A stretch of 64,000 nucleotides of DNA, from NCBI RefSeq assembly GCF_014643635.1, contig NZ_BMJV01000004.1, forward strand, positions 1-64,000. The letters are read 5' to 3'. Position 1 is the first letter of the stretch; each line of letters starts with the position of its first letter. This document shows positions 17,621-26,188 of the stretch, one piece after another. Origin of the DNA: Salipiger pallidus (GTDB lineage Bacteria > Pseudomonadota > Alphaproteobacteria > Rhodobacterales > Rhodobacteraceae). The notes beneath the pieces were generated by a model. The model did no database searches. It was given only the letters and a program-made list of their open reading frames with translations, and was not told the origin of the DNA. Both the position numbers and the translations under genes were made by a program.

Positions 17621-18385
17621 TTATGCCCTTTCGCCGGAGATGGAGACGGGGCCGAGCGGGTAGTCTTCCTCGCGTCCGACCCATTCGGCGTAGCTGCCCC
17701 GCGCACCGGGGAAGCCGATGTAGCTCCAAGCAGCCATGTCCGCGTTGCCGCCGTACATCGGGTCGGCGAAATAGCCTTCCTTGGTATTCTGCACGAGCAG
17801 CGAGAAGAACTCCTTGAGCTCGGGCGTGAGGCCGAAGGCGGTGCTGCCGTCCGTGTTGGGGGCGCCGCCGCCGGCATCCTCGGCCATGTCGGGGGTGTTG
17901 CCGCTGGTCGACGGGCCTTCCTCGAGGGCGCTCAGCACCTCGTCCTGCTGGGTGGGGTCAAGATCGGCAAAGACGTTGCCGTACTCATCGGTGCAGGCGG
18001 CATCGATGCGCTCAATGGCGCCGCGGTAGATCTCGGCGGGGGTCAGCGGGCTTTGCGGGCCGAGCGTGTCTGGGGCGTCCGGTTTGAACGGGCCTTCCAT
18101 GTATAGGTCGGCGGCATTGCCGAAATCCCCGGCCAGCTGCAGGTCGATGAAGACCGGCACCCGGGTCTCGATCGCGCCCGGCCCGGCGCCGTCCGAAGGG
18201 ATGATCCGCGCGGTGGCGGCCATGACAAAGGCCCATTCGGCCGCGCTCAGGTACTCTGGGGTGTACTCTTCCAGCGGAGGCGCGTCCTGTGCCTGGGCAC
18301 GGTCCCCGAGGGCAAGTGCCGATGCGGCGGCAGTGCCGCCGAGAAAGCCCCGGCGCGTGGTGTTCAGATAGGTTGGATGGCTCAT
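17621..18385 (-). CDS. Gluconate 2-dehydrogenase subunit 3 family protein, Tat-exported
   Basis: 254 residues from the ATG at 18385, chosen because a GGGAGAGG ribosome binding site precedes it and because it places the twin-arginine signal TTRRGFLGGTAAASALALG at residues 9-27. A start 33 bases upstream lacks these advantages. The mature part matches the small third subunit that accompanies the GMC flavoprotein and lets the pair use the Tat pathway. It is first in the operon subunit 3 - GMC - cytochrome c. Confidence 0.87.
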   Translation of the reverse strand: MSHPTYLNTTRRGFLGGTAAASALALGDRAQAQDAPPLEEYTPEYLSAAEWAFVMAATARIIPSDGAGPGAIETRVPVFIDLQLAGDFGNAADLYMEGPFKPDAPDTLGPQSPLTPAEIYRGAIERIDAACTDEYGNVFADLDPTQQDEVLSALEEGPSTSGNTPDMAEDAGGGAPNTDGSTAFGLTPELKEFFSLLVQNTKEGYFADPMYGGNADMAAWSYIGFPGARGSYAEWVGREEDYPLGPVSISGERA

Positions 18386-18562
18386 CGCGTCTGCCTCTCC
18401 CAAGGGGTTGGCAAGCACGGCGCGAGGGGTGCGTCACCCCGGGGCCGGCACTTGCAAGCGAATGCTCTCTTGCGTGCCTTTTGACCCTAGGGTGGCAAAG
18501 ATGATTATCAAATACATTCAGGGTTGCGAACCTGTTGCTTAGCCCGAGACGGGCGGGCTGGC

Positions 18563-18823
18563 TTAGTTGTGCGGGTCACGCCGGTCGACAAGAGCACGAA
18601 TTTCCCGGAATTCCTCGGCGATCCCAAGAGGCAGAGCCGCGACCTCGGTGGGCAGCGCCGCAGGGTCTTCTTGCCCGTCTCTCAGGACTTCGCGATCTTC
18701 GATCCAGGCGGTCAGCGCGTCCTTTTCCGCCGGCCCCAGCAAGTCCACGAGCCGGGCGAGCAGCTTGCGATGGGCGATCAGGCGGGCCTCGATGGTGGTA
18801 AGGCGTGTATCGACATCTGGCAT
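18563..18823 (-). CDS. Small hypothetical protein, helical
   Basis: 86 residues from an ATG with an ideal ribosome binding site (AGGAGG, 5 bases upstream). It begins MPDVDTRLTTIEARLIAHRK and has a heptad-like, charged helical pattern with no Cys or membrane segment. I do not recognise a family. It stands alone, upstream of the GMC dehydrogenase operon in the same direction. The strong translation start and the charged, non-repetitive composition argue that it is a real gene. Confidence 0.6.
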   Translation of the reverse strand: MPDVDTRLTTIEARLIAHRKLLARLVDLLGPAEKDALTAWIEDREVLRDGQEDPAALPTEVAALPLGIAEEFREIRALVDRRDPHN

Positions 18824-18973
18824 CAAATCCTCCTGTCGAGCCGGCATAGGGCCGGCCGGAATTTCGGGGTGCTGGGCTCTTCAGGCCCTTCTGGCATGAG
18901 CCCGGGCTGGTGTTTCGGCGGTGCTTCCGGGCCGGGTGGCAGCGGCAGCACTTCCCATGGTCGCACGGGCGGC

Positions 18974-19015
18974 ATTGTTGGCTGGCCGGGAGGTATTGTT
19001 GGCTGGCCGCGAGGT
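18974..19015 (+). repeat. Two tandem copies of a 21-bp unit
   Basis: The unit ATTGTTGGCTGGCCGGGAGG plus T occurs at 18974-18994 and again at 18995-19015 with one change (G to C in the GGGAGG part). It lies in the intergenic region and its role is unknown. Confidence 0.8.
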
Positions 19016-19094
19016 GACGCGGTGCGAGACCCCCTGTGTTAGGGCCTTAACGCGAGGAGCTGCCCAGCAGTTCCCGCATTGGCTGCGGCCGCTC

Positions 19095-19119
19095 GGAACG
19101 TCTGCCGCCGTTGTTGGTT
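19095..19119 (+). promoter_or_regulatory. Candidate EcfG-type stress promoter for the BON-domain gene
   Basis: GGAAC (19095-19099), 16 bases, then GGTT (19116-19119). The predicted leader to the ATG at 19171 is about 45 bases. It has the same GGAAC/GGTT pair as the exoD and aldehyde oxidase promoters. Confidence 0.55.
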
Positions 19120-19170
19120 GGCTTTCATAAGGGCACCGCCCGCAGCGACAAGATCTTCAACGGAGGACCC

Positions 19171-19521
19171 ATGTCAGAGCCTGAGAAAAACGAAGAGCGT
19201 ACGGTCTTTTCAGAACGCGCAGAGCCGGATCGCCCCGGCGGCTATCACGGGGTACGTCAGCCCATGGAGCCTGAGGCCGCCGTTCCCGTCCCCGGCGGAG
19301 AGCCTGCCACCGACGCCGGTCTTACCCACGAGGTTGAACAGGCACTTGCGGCAGATGGCAGACTCGAGGGCCAGCGGATTTCGATCCGCGTGTCTGGCAG
19401 TGTCGTGGAAATGGACGGGGCAGTGGCACTGGAATTTCAGCGCACGCTGGCAGCAGGTATCGCCCGTTCCGTGCCCGGAGTGCTCAGCGTACAGAACCGG
19501 CTCGCGGTAGGGGAGCAATAA
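19171..19521 (+). CDS. BON-domain protein
   Basis: 116 residues from an ATG preceded by CGGAGGA. The acidic, proline-rich first half looks disordered. Residues about 50-113 form one BON domain (LTHEVEQALAADGRLEGQRI, then VEMDGAV and GVLSVQNRL), a small alpha/beta fold found in OsmY-like stress proteins and thought to bind phospholipid. There is no signal peptide, unlike OsmY. The EcfG-like promoter upstream supports a stress role. The gene ends at a bidirectional hairpin. Confidence 0.75.
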   Translation: MSEPEKNEERTVFSERAEPDRPGGYHGVRQPMEPEAAVPVPGGEPATDAGLTHEVEQALAADGRLEGQRISIRVSGSVVEMDGAVALEFQRTLAAGIARSVPGVLSVQNRLAVGEQ

Positions 19522-19540
19522 GTCCCACGCGCCCGGTGTC

Positions 19541-19564
19541 GCGGGCCTGACCTAGCAGGCCCGC
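19541..19564. terminator. Bidirectional hairpin terminator between the BON gene and the glucosidase gene
   Basis: A perfect 9-bp stem GCGGGCCTG / CAGGCCCGC with a 6-base ACCTAG loop lies between two convergent genes (stops near 19521 and 19591). No T-run is present. Confidence 0.6.
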
Positions 19565-19590
19565 GGGGCAGGGCCTTGCGGCCCCAAGGC

Positions 19591-21273
19591 TCAGCCGATC
19601 AGCACTGCGAGGCTTTCATAGGGGGCCAGCTGCAGCTGCCGGGGGATGTGATGCCGCTCGCCGTGCGAGGCGACAAGGCAGGTCCCCGCTCCCTCGACAC
19701 CATCGGGCAGTTCGACCTCCTGCTCTTGACCGGTGAAGTTGCCCAGCACCACCAGCCTCTGAGCGCCAAGGCGGCGCTGGTAAGCCATGACCGCAGGACT
19801 GTTTGCAAGGAAGGGCTCGGTCTCACCGAAGGCCACGATGTCGCGCTCTCGGCGCAGGGCGACCAGCTTGCGATAGTGAGCAAGGATACCGTCCGGCTGC
19901 GCACTGTCCTGTTCGACATTGATTTCTGAGGCGTTGGGGTTCACCTCGATCCATGGCGTGCCGGTGGTAAACCCGGCGTGCGGCCCTGGGCTCCATTGCA
20001 TTGGAGTGCGGGAATTGTCGCGGCTGTTGCGCCGCGCCCCGGCGATAAACTCTTCAAGCGGCACGCCCGCCGCGATCTGTGCCTCGAAATGGTTCAGCGT
20101 CTCGAGATCGCGGTATTGGTCGATGCGCTCGAAGGGGGCATTCGTCATGCCGATCTCTTCGCCCTGGTAGATGAACGGGGTGCCCTTCAGCAGATGCAGC
20201 ACGGTCGCAAGCATTTTTGCGGCCTCGCGGCGGTAGGGGCCGTCGTCGGCGTAGAACGAGACTTGTCGCGGTAGGTCATGGTTGCTCAGGAACAGCGAAG
20301 TCCAGCCGTCATGCCGCGTCAGATCCTGCCAGGCGAACAGCTCGCGCTTGAACCCGCGCAAGTCGAATGGTCGGGGTGCGAACTTGCCGCGTTCAGGGTC
20401 CCAGCCTTCCCGGATGTGGCTGAACTCGAACACCATGTCGAGTTCCCTCCGGTCGCGACCGCAATAAAGCAAACCGGTTTCAGGAGACACCGACCAACTT
20501 TCGCCTATGGTCACGATATCCCGGCCCGCCAGCACCTCGCGGTGCATTTCCTGAAGATGGTCGTGCAGGGATGGGCCTTCTTCGTAGACGCGCGCATCGA
20601 CATCCTTGCCGATGAGACTGATGACATCCATCCGGAACCCCGCGATGCCGCGATCCAGCCACCAGCGCATCATGTCGTAGATTTCGGCTCGAAGCGCCGG
20701 GTTGGCCCAGTTCAGGTCAGGCTGTGCAGGGCTGAAATAGTGGAAGTAATACCGGCCCACCTCTTCGACCCAAGACCAGGCCGGCCCACCGAAGGCAGCC
20801 TGCTGATCATCGGGAGGGCCGCCGTCCGGAGCTGCGTCACGCCAGATATAATAATCGTGCTCGGGTGCCTCGCGGGAAGCGCGCGCCGCGCGGAACCAGT
20901 CATGCAACGATGAGCTGTGGTTGACGACGAGATCCATGACGATGCCGATGCCGCGCTCGCGGGCCTCGGCGATCAGGCGGTCCATATCCTCCAGCGTGCC
21001 ATACTCGGGGGCGATGGCACGGTAGTCGGCGATGTCATAGCCGTTGTCGACCATCGGCGAGGCGTAGACCGGCGAAAGCCAGATGAAGCCGATCCCGAGG
21101 TCTGCCAGATGCCCGAGCCGCGAGATGATGCCGGGAATGTCGCCGACACCGTCGCCATTGCTGTCGGCAAAGCTGCGTGGGTAGATCTGGTAGCCGGTGG
21201 CTCGGTGCCACCACATCTCACGCTGCTCTCGGGCGGCTGCCGGGGCGGAGATCGAGCGTTGGGGAAGGGGCAT
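19591..21273 (-). CDS. GH13 alpha-glucosidase (oligo-1,6-glucosidase type)
   Basis: 560 residues of glycoside hydrolase family 13. The start follows a good AAGGAGAGG. The TIM-barrel motifs are clear: WWHRATGYQIYPRSFADSNG at the N-terminus, MDLVVNHSS, GFRMDVISL (nucleophile Asp), TIGESW (acid-base Glu) and FLSNHDLPRQ (third catalytic Asp). No signal peptide, so it acts in the cytoplasm on malto- or isomalto-oligosaccharides or related alpha-glucosides. The GH13 paralogue lies 33 bases upstream in the same operon. No sugar transporter is adjacent, which leaves glycogen, trehalose or sucrose recycling as options. Confidence 0.88.
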   Translation of the reverse strand: MPLPQRSISAPAAAREQREMWWHRATGYQIYPRSFADSNGDGVGDIPGIISRLGHLADLGIGFIWLSPVYASPMVDNGYDIADYRAIAPEYGTLEDMDRLIAEARERGIGIVMDLVVNHSSSLHDWFRAARASREAPEHDYYIWRDAAPDGGPPDDQQAAFGGPAWSWVEEVGRYYFHYFSPAQPDLNWANPALRAEIYDMMRWWLDRGIAGFRMDVISLIGKDVDARVYEEGPSLHDHLQEMHREVLAGRDIVTIGESWSVSPETGLLYCGRDRRELDMVFEFSHIREGWDPERGKFAPRPFDLRGFKRELFAWQDLTRHDGWTSLFLSNHDLPRQVSFYADDGPYRREAAKMLATVLHLLKGTPFIYQGEEIGMTNAPFERIDQYRDLETLNHFEAQIAAGVPLEEFIAGARRNSRDNSRTPMQWSPGPHAGFTTGTPWIEVNPNASEINVEQDSAQPDGILAHYRKLVALRRERDIVAFGETEPFLANSPAVMAYQRRLGAQRLVVLGNFTGQEQEVELPDGVEGAGTCLVASHGERHHIPRQLQLAPYESLAVLIG

Positions 21274-21306
21274 GATGTCCTCTCCTTGTCTGTCGTCTTG
21301 GATGAG

Positions 21307-22995
21307 TCAGGCCAGCGCGACCGCGCCGAGGCCGCCGAGGGTGAGCTCGTCAGCCTCCACCGTCGCCGCACCGCTGGCAAACAGAGCGTTCAGCCCGGCT
21401 TGCGGAAGTGTGATCTTTTCGGAGCCTAGGCCGAAGTTAACGTAGCAATTGAGGTGCGTCTCGCCATGCTCGCGGCGATAGCCGATGACGTTCCCGGGCA
21501 GGTCATGCAAAGTGACCTCGCGTGCGATGCGCAGCATGGGGAGGCTGCGTCGCCAGGCCAGCAGGTCCCGGGTGCAGCGCAGGACCGACGCGGGGTCTGC
21601 CTCCTGCACATCGACCGCCATGGCGCGTTGCCCGTCGCGGGCCCGTTTCCAGGGCGTGTCCGCGTCGGAAAACCCGGCGGAGGCAGCGTCCTCCTCCCAC
21701 GGGATGGGGCATCGCACGCCGTCGCGTCCCTCGAAATCCGGCCAGAGGGCTTTCGCCCAAGGGTCGGTGATCTCGTCCAGCGAAAGGTCGGGCTGCTCGA
21801 GCCCCAACTCTTCCCCCTGGAACAGGATCATACCCCCCGAGAGCGTGGCTTGCAGGAACAAAAGCATCTTCGCCGCCTCGGCGCTGCGTCCGGCGGCGCA
21901 TGCCTCGGGCATCAGGTTCGAGACCGCGCGTGGGCTGTCATGGTTGGTGAAGACGTTCAGGCTTGCCCCCGGTACGAGGTAGCGCGAGCGGATGTCGAGC
22001 ATGCGCCTCCAGTCCCAGATCGTCTCGCCACGATTGATGAGGTCGAAATCGTAGACCGCATGCAGGCGATCGTCGCCCACGGTGTACTTCGGCGCCAGAC
22101 GTGAGCTGTCCACATCAGCGAGCTCGCCGATGAGCGCGCGCGGCGGGTCGTATTCGTCGGCCACACGGCGGATGTGATGCAGCAGGGGAAGTGCCTCGGG
22201 CACATCTCGATCAAAGAGGTGCATCTGTCCCTTGAAGGGGTTGTTCGGCCCGCCCCCGACCGAGGGGTTGTCGGCATCCCGCGCCGGTGGGTTCGACCGC
22301 AGCGCCGTGTCGAAGGAGAGGCACTGGATCGCGTCCAGTCGGAAGCCATCGATACCAAGGTCCAACCAGAAACGCATCACGTCCAGCATCTCGGCCATCA
22401 CCTGCTGGTTGGCGAGGTTGAGCGCAGGCTGGCTGCGCAGGAAGGGGCGGTAGCAATACTGCGCCCGGCGCGGCTCCCATCGCCAGGCGCGTCCGCCGAA
22501 AGAACTGATCCAGTTGTTGGGCGGCCCGCCATCGGGGGCGGGATCGGCCCAGACGTACCAGTCTGCCTTGTCCCCCTCGCGCGAGGCAGCGCTTTCCTCG
22601 AACCAGGGGTGCCGGTCCGAGCTGTGCCCCATGACGAGGTCGAGCAGGATGCGCAGCCCCCTGTCGTGGCAGGCGGCAATTAACGCCTTCATGTCATCCA
22701 TCGTGCCAAATGGCGGATGGATCGCCCGGAAATCCGACACGTCGTAGCCGTTGTCGTCCTGTGGCGAGGCATAGGGAGGCGTCAGCCAGATGCCGTCGAC
22801 ACCGAGTGAGGCGATGTAATCCATCCGCTCAGTCACGCCGCGAAGATCGCCCAGCCCGTCGCCGGACGCATCATTGAATGATCGCAGATAGACCTCGTAG
22901 AATGTTGCGCCGCGCCACCATTCCGGTGGGTCGGGCGGTTCCCTGAGATGGGTAATCGCGTAAACGAGATCCGCGTCGCCTTCCTGACCAGGCAT
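21307..22995 (-). CDS. GH13 alpha-amylase family protein (alpha-glucosidase / trehalose synthase-like)
   Basis: 562 residues from the ATG at 22995, which follows AAGGAGG with ideal spacing; the longer reading upstream has no such site. Catalytic GH13 motifs are GFRLDAIQC (nucleophile), ALIGELAD (acid-base) and VFTNHDSPRAV. The opening PEWWRGATFYEVYLRSFNDA matches cytoplasmic alpha-glucosidases. It is clearly paralogous to the next gene but divergent from it, suggesting two specificities within one pathway. The exact EC activity cannot be assigned by eye. Confidence 0.87.
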   Translation of the reverse strand: MPGQEGDADLVYAITHLREPPDPPEWWRGATFYEVYLRSFNDASGDGLGDLRGVTERMDYIASLGVDGIWLTPPYASPQDDNGYDVSDFRAIHPPFGTMDDMKALIAACHDRGLRILLDLVMGHSSDRHPWFEESAASREGDKADWYVWADPAPDGGPPNNWISSFGGRAWRWEPRRAQYCYRPFLRSQPALNLANQQVMAEMLDVMRFWLDLGIDGFRLDAIQCLSFDTALRSNPPARDADNPSVGGGPNNPFKGQMHLFDRDVPEALPLLHHIRRVADEYDPPRALIGELADVDSSRLAPKYTVGDDRLHAVYDFDLINRGETIWDWRRMLDIRSRYLVPGASLNVFTNHDSPRAVSNLMPEACAAGRSAEAAKMLLFLQATLSGGMILFQGEELGLEQPDLSLDEITDPWAKALWPDFEGRDGVRCPIPWEEDAASAGFSDADTPWKRARDGQRAMAVDVQEADPASVLRCTRDLLAWRRSLPMLRIAREVTLHDLPGNVIGYRREHGETHLNCYVNFGLGSEKITLPQAGLNALFASGAATVEADELTLGGLGAVALA

Positions 22996-23912
22996 ACAAG
23001 GCCTCCTTTGAATGAGTGTAAGATAAAGGGGAAGAGCAACGTTTGGATGAATTGGGTTCCGATCCGGGCATGAGCCAGCCAACGACTTGCATCGCAGGTT
23101 AACCCGCAAGACCGGATGCCTGGCTTACACGCATCTAAATACCCCGGACGCACCATCTGGCGAAAGTGGAGCGGATGGCATCGCCGAAGCCGCACCGAGC
23201 CTAAGATGAACTGCTTGAAGATGCCGGGGCATAGCTTGACCAGGCGCGACTTCGATCATCAGGTCGCCGAACTTCAGGTCGGTGTGAACGGCTGCAACGC
23301 GCTCGGCATACCTTCGAGCCAGTCAGCGGGATAAATGCGTCCAGGACTGGGATAGCCCGGGGTTCAAGCGCTTTGCGCAACATAGCCGTCTGAAATCCAC
23401 CGATATTGGACCCGTTGACGTGCTCCCCTGAAAAGTCCGCGGTTTGAAGTTAGCCTGTTCTCCAAATGAGGAGACTGTCCATGCGGAAAAACCTACGCCA
23501 TCCCCGGGAGCTCATCTCGGTCTGGCGCGACGCTACAATCATCGCCTGCCGACACGGGCTTGTCCCCATGGGAGTATTACCAACGGTCGTAGAGGACCAA
23601 AACCTGGACGGAGCGAACTATAAAACGCGGATACTATGGGGAGCAGGTCAGGTGGCCCCTTGGAGATAGCGACGCTCGGGCCGTGGACCGGCTCGACGAG
23701 AGAGGCCTCCCCCCGCCCGGTATTTCAAGATGCTTCGCCTCGTGGTCTGGCCGCGCATGTAAAGCTTCAGCTGAGATTTTACTCATTGCCACGCTACAGC
23801 GGAACCCCAAAGCAGTTGATCTGTTTGAAGTTGGCATCCGAATTCAAACAGAGGACTTTGAAACTATGAGCGCTTTCTACAGTCACGCTCCGCTAACGCG
23901 ATCCTGAGCGCC
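22996..23912. other. Long non-coding stretch with a possible insertion-sequence end remnant
   Basis: About 900 bases without a supported gene. Around 23417-23465 the sequence (TGACGTGCTCCCCTGAAAAG and onwards) has the look of an IS3-type terminus followed by a leader to a would-be orfA at 23481, but no transposase follows. GGAAC (23801) with TT 18 bases later is a weak EcfG-like promoter candidate for the antiporter gene. Confidence 0.35.
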
Positions 23913-25172
23913 ATGATTTTCGAACAGCTTTCGTCCTTCTTCGCCTTTGAGACCTACCACCTTCAACTCACCTTCTTGGGGATGGTCATCATCCTATGCT
24001 ACTGGCTGCCTCGGCTGGTGTCCCGGAAGGAGCCCGTCGCTGCGCCTCTCATCTTGATCTTCAGTGGCGGGGCCGCGTTTCTGTTTCCCGAGTTTGCACC
24101 ACTGTCGGATCCCATCAGCGCGCCGGCGATATGGGAACATATCAGCGAAATGGCGGTGATCGTTGCGCTTTTCGGTGCGGGGATGCGTATAGACGAAATT
24201 GGCTCGTGGCGGCTCTGGCGGCCTGCGACGAGATTGCTGATCATCGCGATGCCTCTTACCATCATCGCGGTTGCTATCTTAGGGGCAGGTCTTGTGGGTC
24301 TTTCTCTTGCAAGTGCGATCCTGCTTGGCGCCGTTCTGGCACCGACCGATCCTGTGCTGGCATCGGACGTTCAGGTGGGTCCACCGCATAAGGGGGGAGA
24401 ACGTCCGGTACGTTTCGCTTTGACGACAGAAGCGGGTTTGAACGATGGGCTCGCCTTCCCATTCGTTTATCTTGCTTTGTTCGTGGCGGCCGAAGGGATG
24501 GCACCGACGTCCTGGGGGCTGGAGTGGGTCGGCATCGATGTCGTCTACAAGGTCGTGGTCGGGGGGCTGGTTGGCTGGGCTGGTGGCCGGATGCTGGGCT
24601 TGGTTTTGTTCAACATTCCCAGAAATGCCGCCCTCGCTGAAACGGGCTCCGGCGTGATCGCCCTGGCGGGCGTGTTCCTGTGCTACGGTTCGAGTGAGCT
24701 TGTCGAAGGATACGGTTTCATCGCGGTCGCTGTCATGGGCTTCACCCTGCGCCGGATCGAGAAGGAACATGATTTTCACCGCAGGCTTCACGATTTTTCC
24801 GAGGCCATCGAACATGGCCTGACAGCGCTTCTTCTAGTTGCGTTCGGGAGTGTCCTGCCCCTGCTTCTGGCGGACCTGAGCTGGACCCATGTTGCCGTTG
24901 CTCTGGGACTGATCCTGGGGATCCGGCCGCTCGCAGGGTGGATCAGTCTATCGGGAACCGGCTTGTCGACAGGTGAGCGGCTGGTTGTCGCAGTGTACGG
25001 CGTGCGTGGCGTCGGATCCATCTACTACCTCGCCTACGCCGTCTCCCACGGAGAGATCGAGCAGCAAGCTGAGCTGTGGTCTGTCGTTGCCGTCGTTGTA
25101 CTGTTTTCGACGATGCTGCACGGTTTCACGGTGGGACACGCGATGGATCGGTTGCGTTCGGTCGGCCAATAA
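23913..25172 (+). CDS. Cation:proton antiporter, CPA1 (NhaP) family
   Basis: 419 residues with about 12 membrane segments. The core motifs GAVLAPTDPVLASDVQVG (about 130-147) and TTEAGLNDGLAFPFV (about 172-186, containing the ion-binding Asn-Asp pair) mark the CPA1 family. GVRGVGSIYYLAYA near the C-terminus is the third conserved element. It exchanges Na+ or K+ for H+ across the inner membrane in pH and salt homeostasis. No regulatory C-terminal domain is present. It stands alone between non-coding stretches. The ribosome binding site before the start is weak. Confidence 0.87.
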   Translation: MIFEQLSSFFAFETYHLQLTFLGMVIILCYWLPRLVSRKEPVAAPLILIFSGGAAFLFPEFAPLSDPISAPAIWEHISEMAVIVALFGAGMRIDEIGSWRLWRPATRLLIIAMPLTIIAVAILGAGLVGLSLASAILLGAVLAPTDPVLASDVQVGPPHKGGERPVRFALTTEAGLNDGLAFPFVYLALFVAAEGMAPTSWGLEWVGIDVVYKVVVGGLVGWAGGRMLGLVLFNIPRNAALAETGSGVIALAGVFLCYGSSELVEGYGFIAVAVMGFTLRRIEKEHDFHRRLHDFSEAIEHGLTALLLVAFGSVLPLLLADLSWTHVAVALGLILGIRPLAGWISLSGTGLSTGERLVVAVYGVRGVGSIYYLAYAVSHGEIEQQAELWSVVAVVVLFSTMLHGFTVGHAMDRLRSVGQ

Positions 25173-25834
25173 CACCTGTCTCCAAGTGCTGCTTGGCACG
25201 CGAAGCTGATCAACACGGCACAGTACGCGCATGTCGCGATCAAGACGATCCGCGGCACGGTCAGCCCCTTCGGGATGCTGGCGAAGCTGAAGTGCAGGGC
25301 CGCGAAAGGAAGTCCCGGATGATCAGGGGATGGGGTGGCCCAGTCCGGGTAGGGGATCGCCGACATCTTCCGTGACCATGATCCCGCCTGACGGCGGGCC
25401 AATGCTGGGCATGTCAGGCTGGCCCAGCTGAAGGTCTTGTAGGCGATCGAGACCTGCCGTACGGAGGTGCTCGGCGGTCATGTGGCAGCCTGCAACGGCT
25501 GCGGCCATGCGTGGGCTATCCGTGCCGAAGAGAAAAACTTGGTGAGGCACCAAGCCTTTTGAAGCGTCGATGGTCTTGAAGGTGATCGTCAGGTGTCAAT
25601 TCCTTTGCCGCAGGTGTGCATGTCGGGCTGAATAACCCTTCGCGTCCGGATGGCGTTTACTGGTGCAGGGAGACTGGCGAGCGGAATGCCGTACGCCAAT
25701 TCGGCGACATACCTTTGTTCTCAAGCGTGCAGTGTCCGCATGCGCGGGTCGTGCGCTTCAGAGCGTCGGCCCTGAGATTCCGGCTATCGCTCTCTATGCG
25801 GCGGAAAGTGGAGGCTTATGCTTTGCTGCGTTTG
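25173..25834. other. Non-coding stretch left of the IS3 element
   Basis: No supported gene. Short open readings exist (one near 25185-25322 encodes QYAHVAIKTIRGTVSPF in a frame without a start) and could be decayed coding sequence, but I recognise no family. The last three bases, TTG, are the target duplication of the IS3 element. Confidence 0.4.
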
Positions 25835-25860
25835 TGACCTGCTGCCGGTTTCGTGGACAC
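25835..25860 (+). repeat. Left terminal inverted repeat of the IS3 element
   Basis: Begins TGACCTGCTGCCGGTTTCGT and ends GGACAC. It matches the reverse complement of 27050-27075 at 23 of 26 positions. Confidence 0.9.
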
Positions 25861-25897
25861 GAAGATAAGATCGTGACCAAGGAACTGGAGAGTGGAA

Positions 25898-26188
25898 ATG
25901 AAGAGACGGAAGTTCAGCCGCGAGTTTAAAATTGAGGCGGTAAAGCTGGTGAGCGAGCGGGGCGTGTCGGTTTCTCAAGCTTGCCGGGATCTTGAGCTGG
26001 CAGAGAGTGTGCTGCGGCGTTGGATGCGTGAGGCGACGGTGGCGCCTGCGACTGCGTTCCCCGGCAACGGTCATCAACGCCCAGACCAGGCCGAGATCGC
26101 GGCCCTGAAGAAAGAGGTCGCCAAGCTCAAAGCGGAGCGTGACATCCTAAAAAAGGCCGCGGCCTACTTCGCGCGGGAAGCGACATGA
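25898..26188 (+). CDS. IS3 family transposase OrfA
   Basis: 96 residues from the ATG at 25898. The helix-turn-helix (FSREFKIEAVKLVSERGVSV, SQACRDLEL) binds the IS ends, and the C-terminal leucine zipper (EIAALKKEVAKLKAERDILKK) mediates oligomerisation. The A6G slippery sequence near its end allows a -1 shift to make the OrfAB transposase. Its stop overlaps the orfB ATG. Confidence 0.92.
   Translation: MKRRKFSREFKIEAVKLVSERGVSVSQACRDLELAESVLRRWMREATVAPATAFPGNGHQRPDQAEIAALKKEVAKLKAERDILKKAAAYFAREAT
26149..26155 (+). promoter_or_regulatory. Programmed -1 frameshift site (A AAA AAG)
   Basis: AAAAAAG is read in the orfA frame as A-AAA-AAG, exactly the slippery heptamer used by IS3 elements. Shifting by -1 enters the orfB frame, which is open from here to the orfB start. 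A GC-rich sequence (GGCCGCGGCC) immediately follows and can fold. Confidence 0.85.

Larger units (their letters stand above)
18824..19170. other. Divergent intergenic region with a tandem repeat and a stress promoter
   Basis: About 350 bases between the small helical protein (reverse) and the BON protein (forward). It contains the 21-bp tandem duplication at 18974-19015 and the promoter candidate at 19095-19119. No gene is supported. Confidence 0.6.

Noticed and set aside
9265-18823. A complete circadian kaiABC locus
   Set aside because: No kaiA or kaiB homologue is visible and the KaiC-like protein lacks one of the two phosphosites, so a clock is not supported.
23040-23075. GGAAC near 23070 (reverse) as an EcfG promoter for the GH13 operon
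   Set aside because: The CGTT after it gives only 16 bases from GGAAC to TT, outside the 18-19 spacing seen at the other sites.
25323-25553. 76-residue reverse frame left of the IS3 element
   Set aside because: No ribosome binding site, family motif or sensible neighbour; treated as non-coding.
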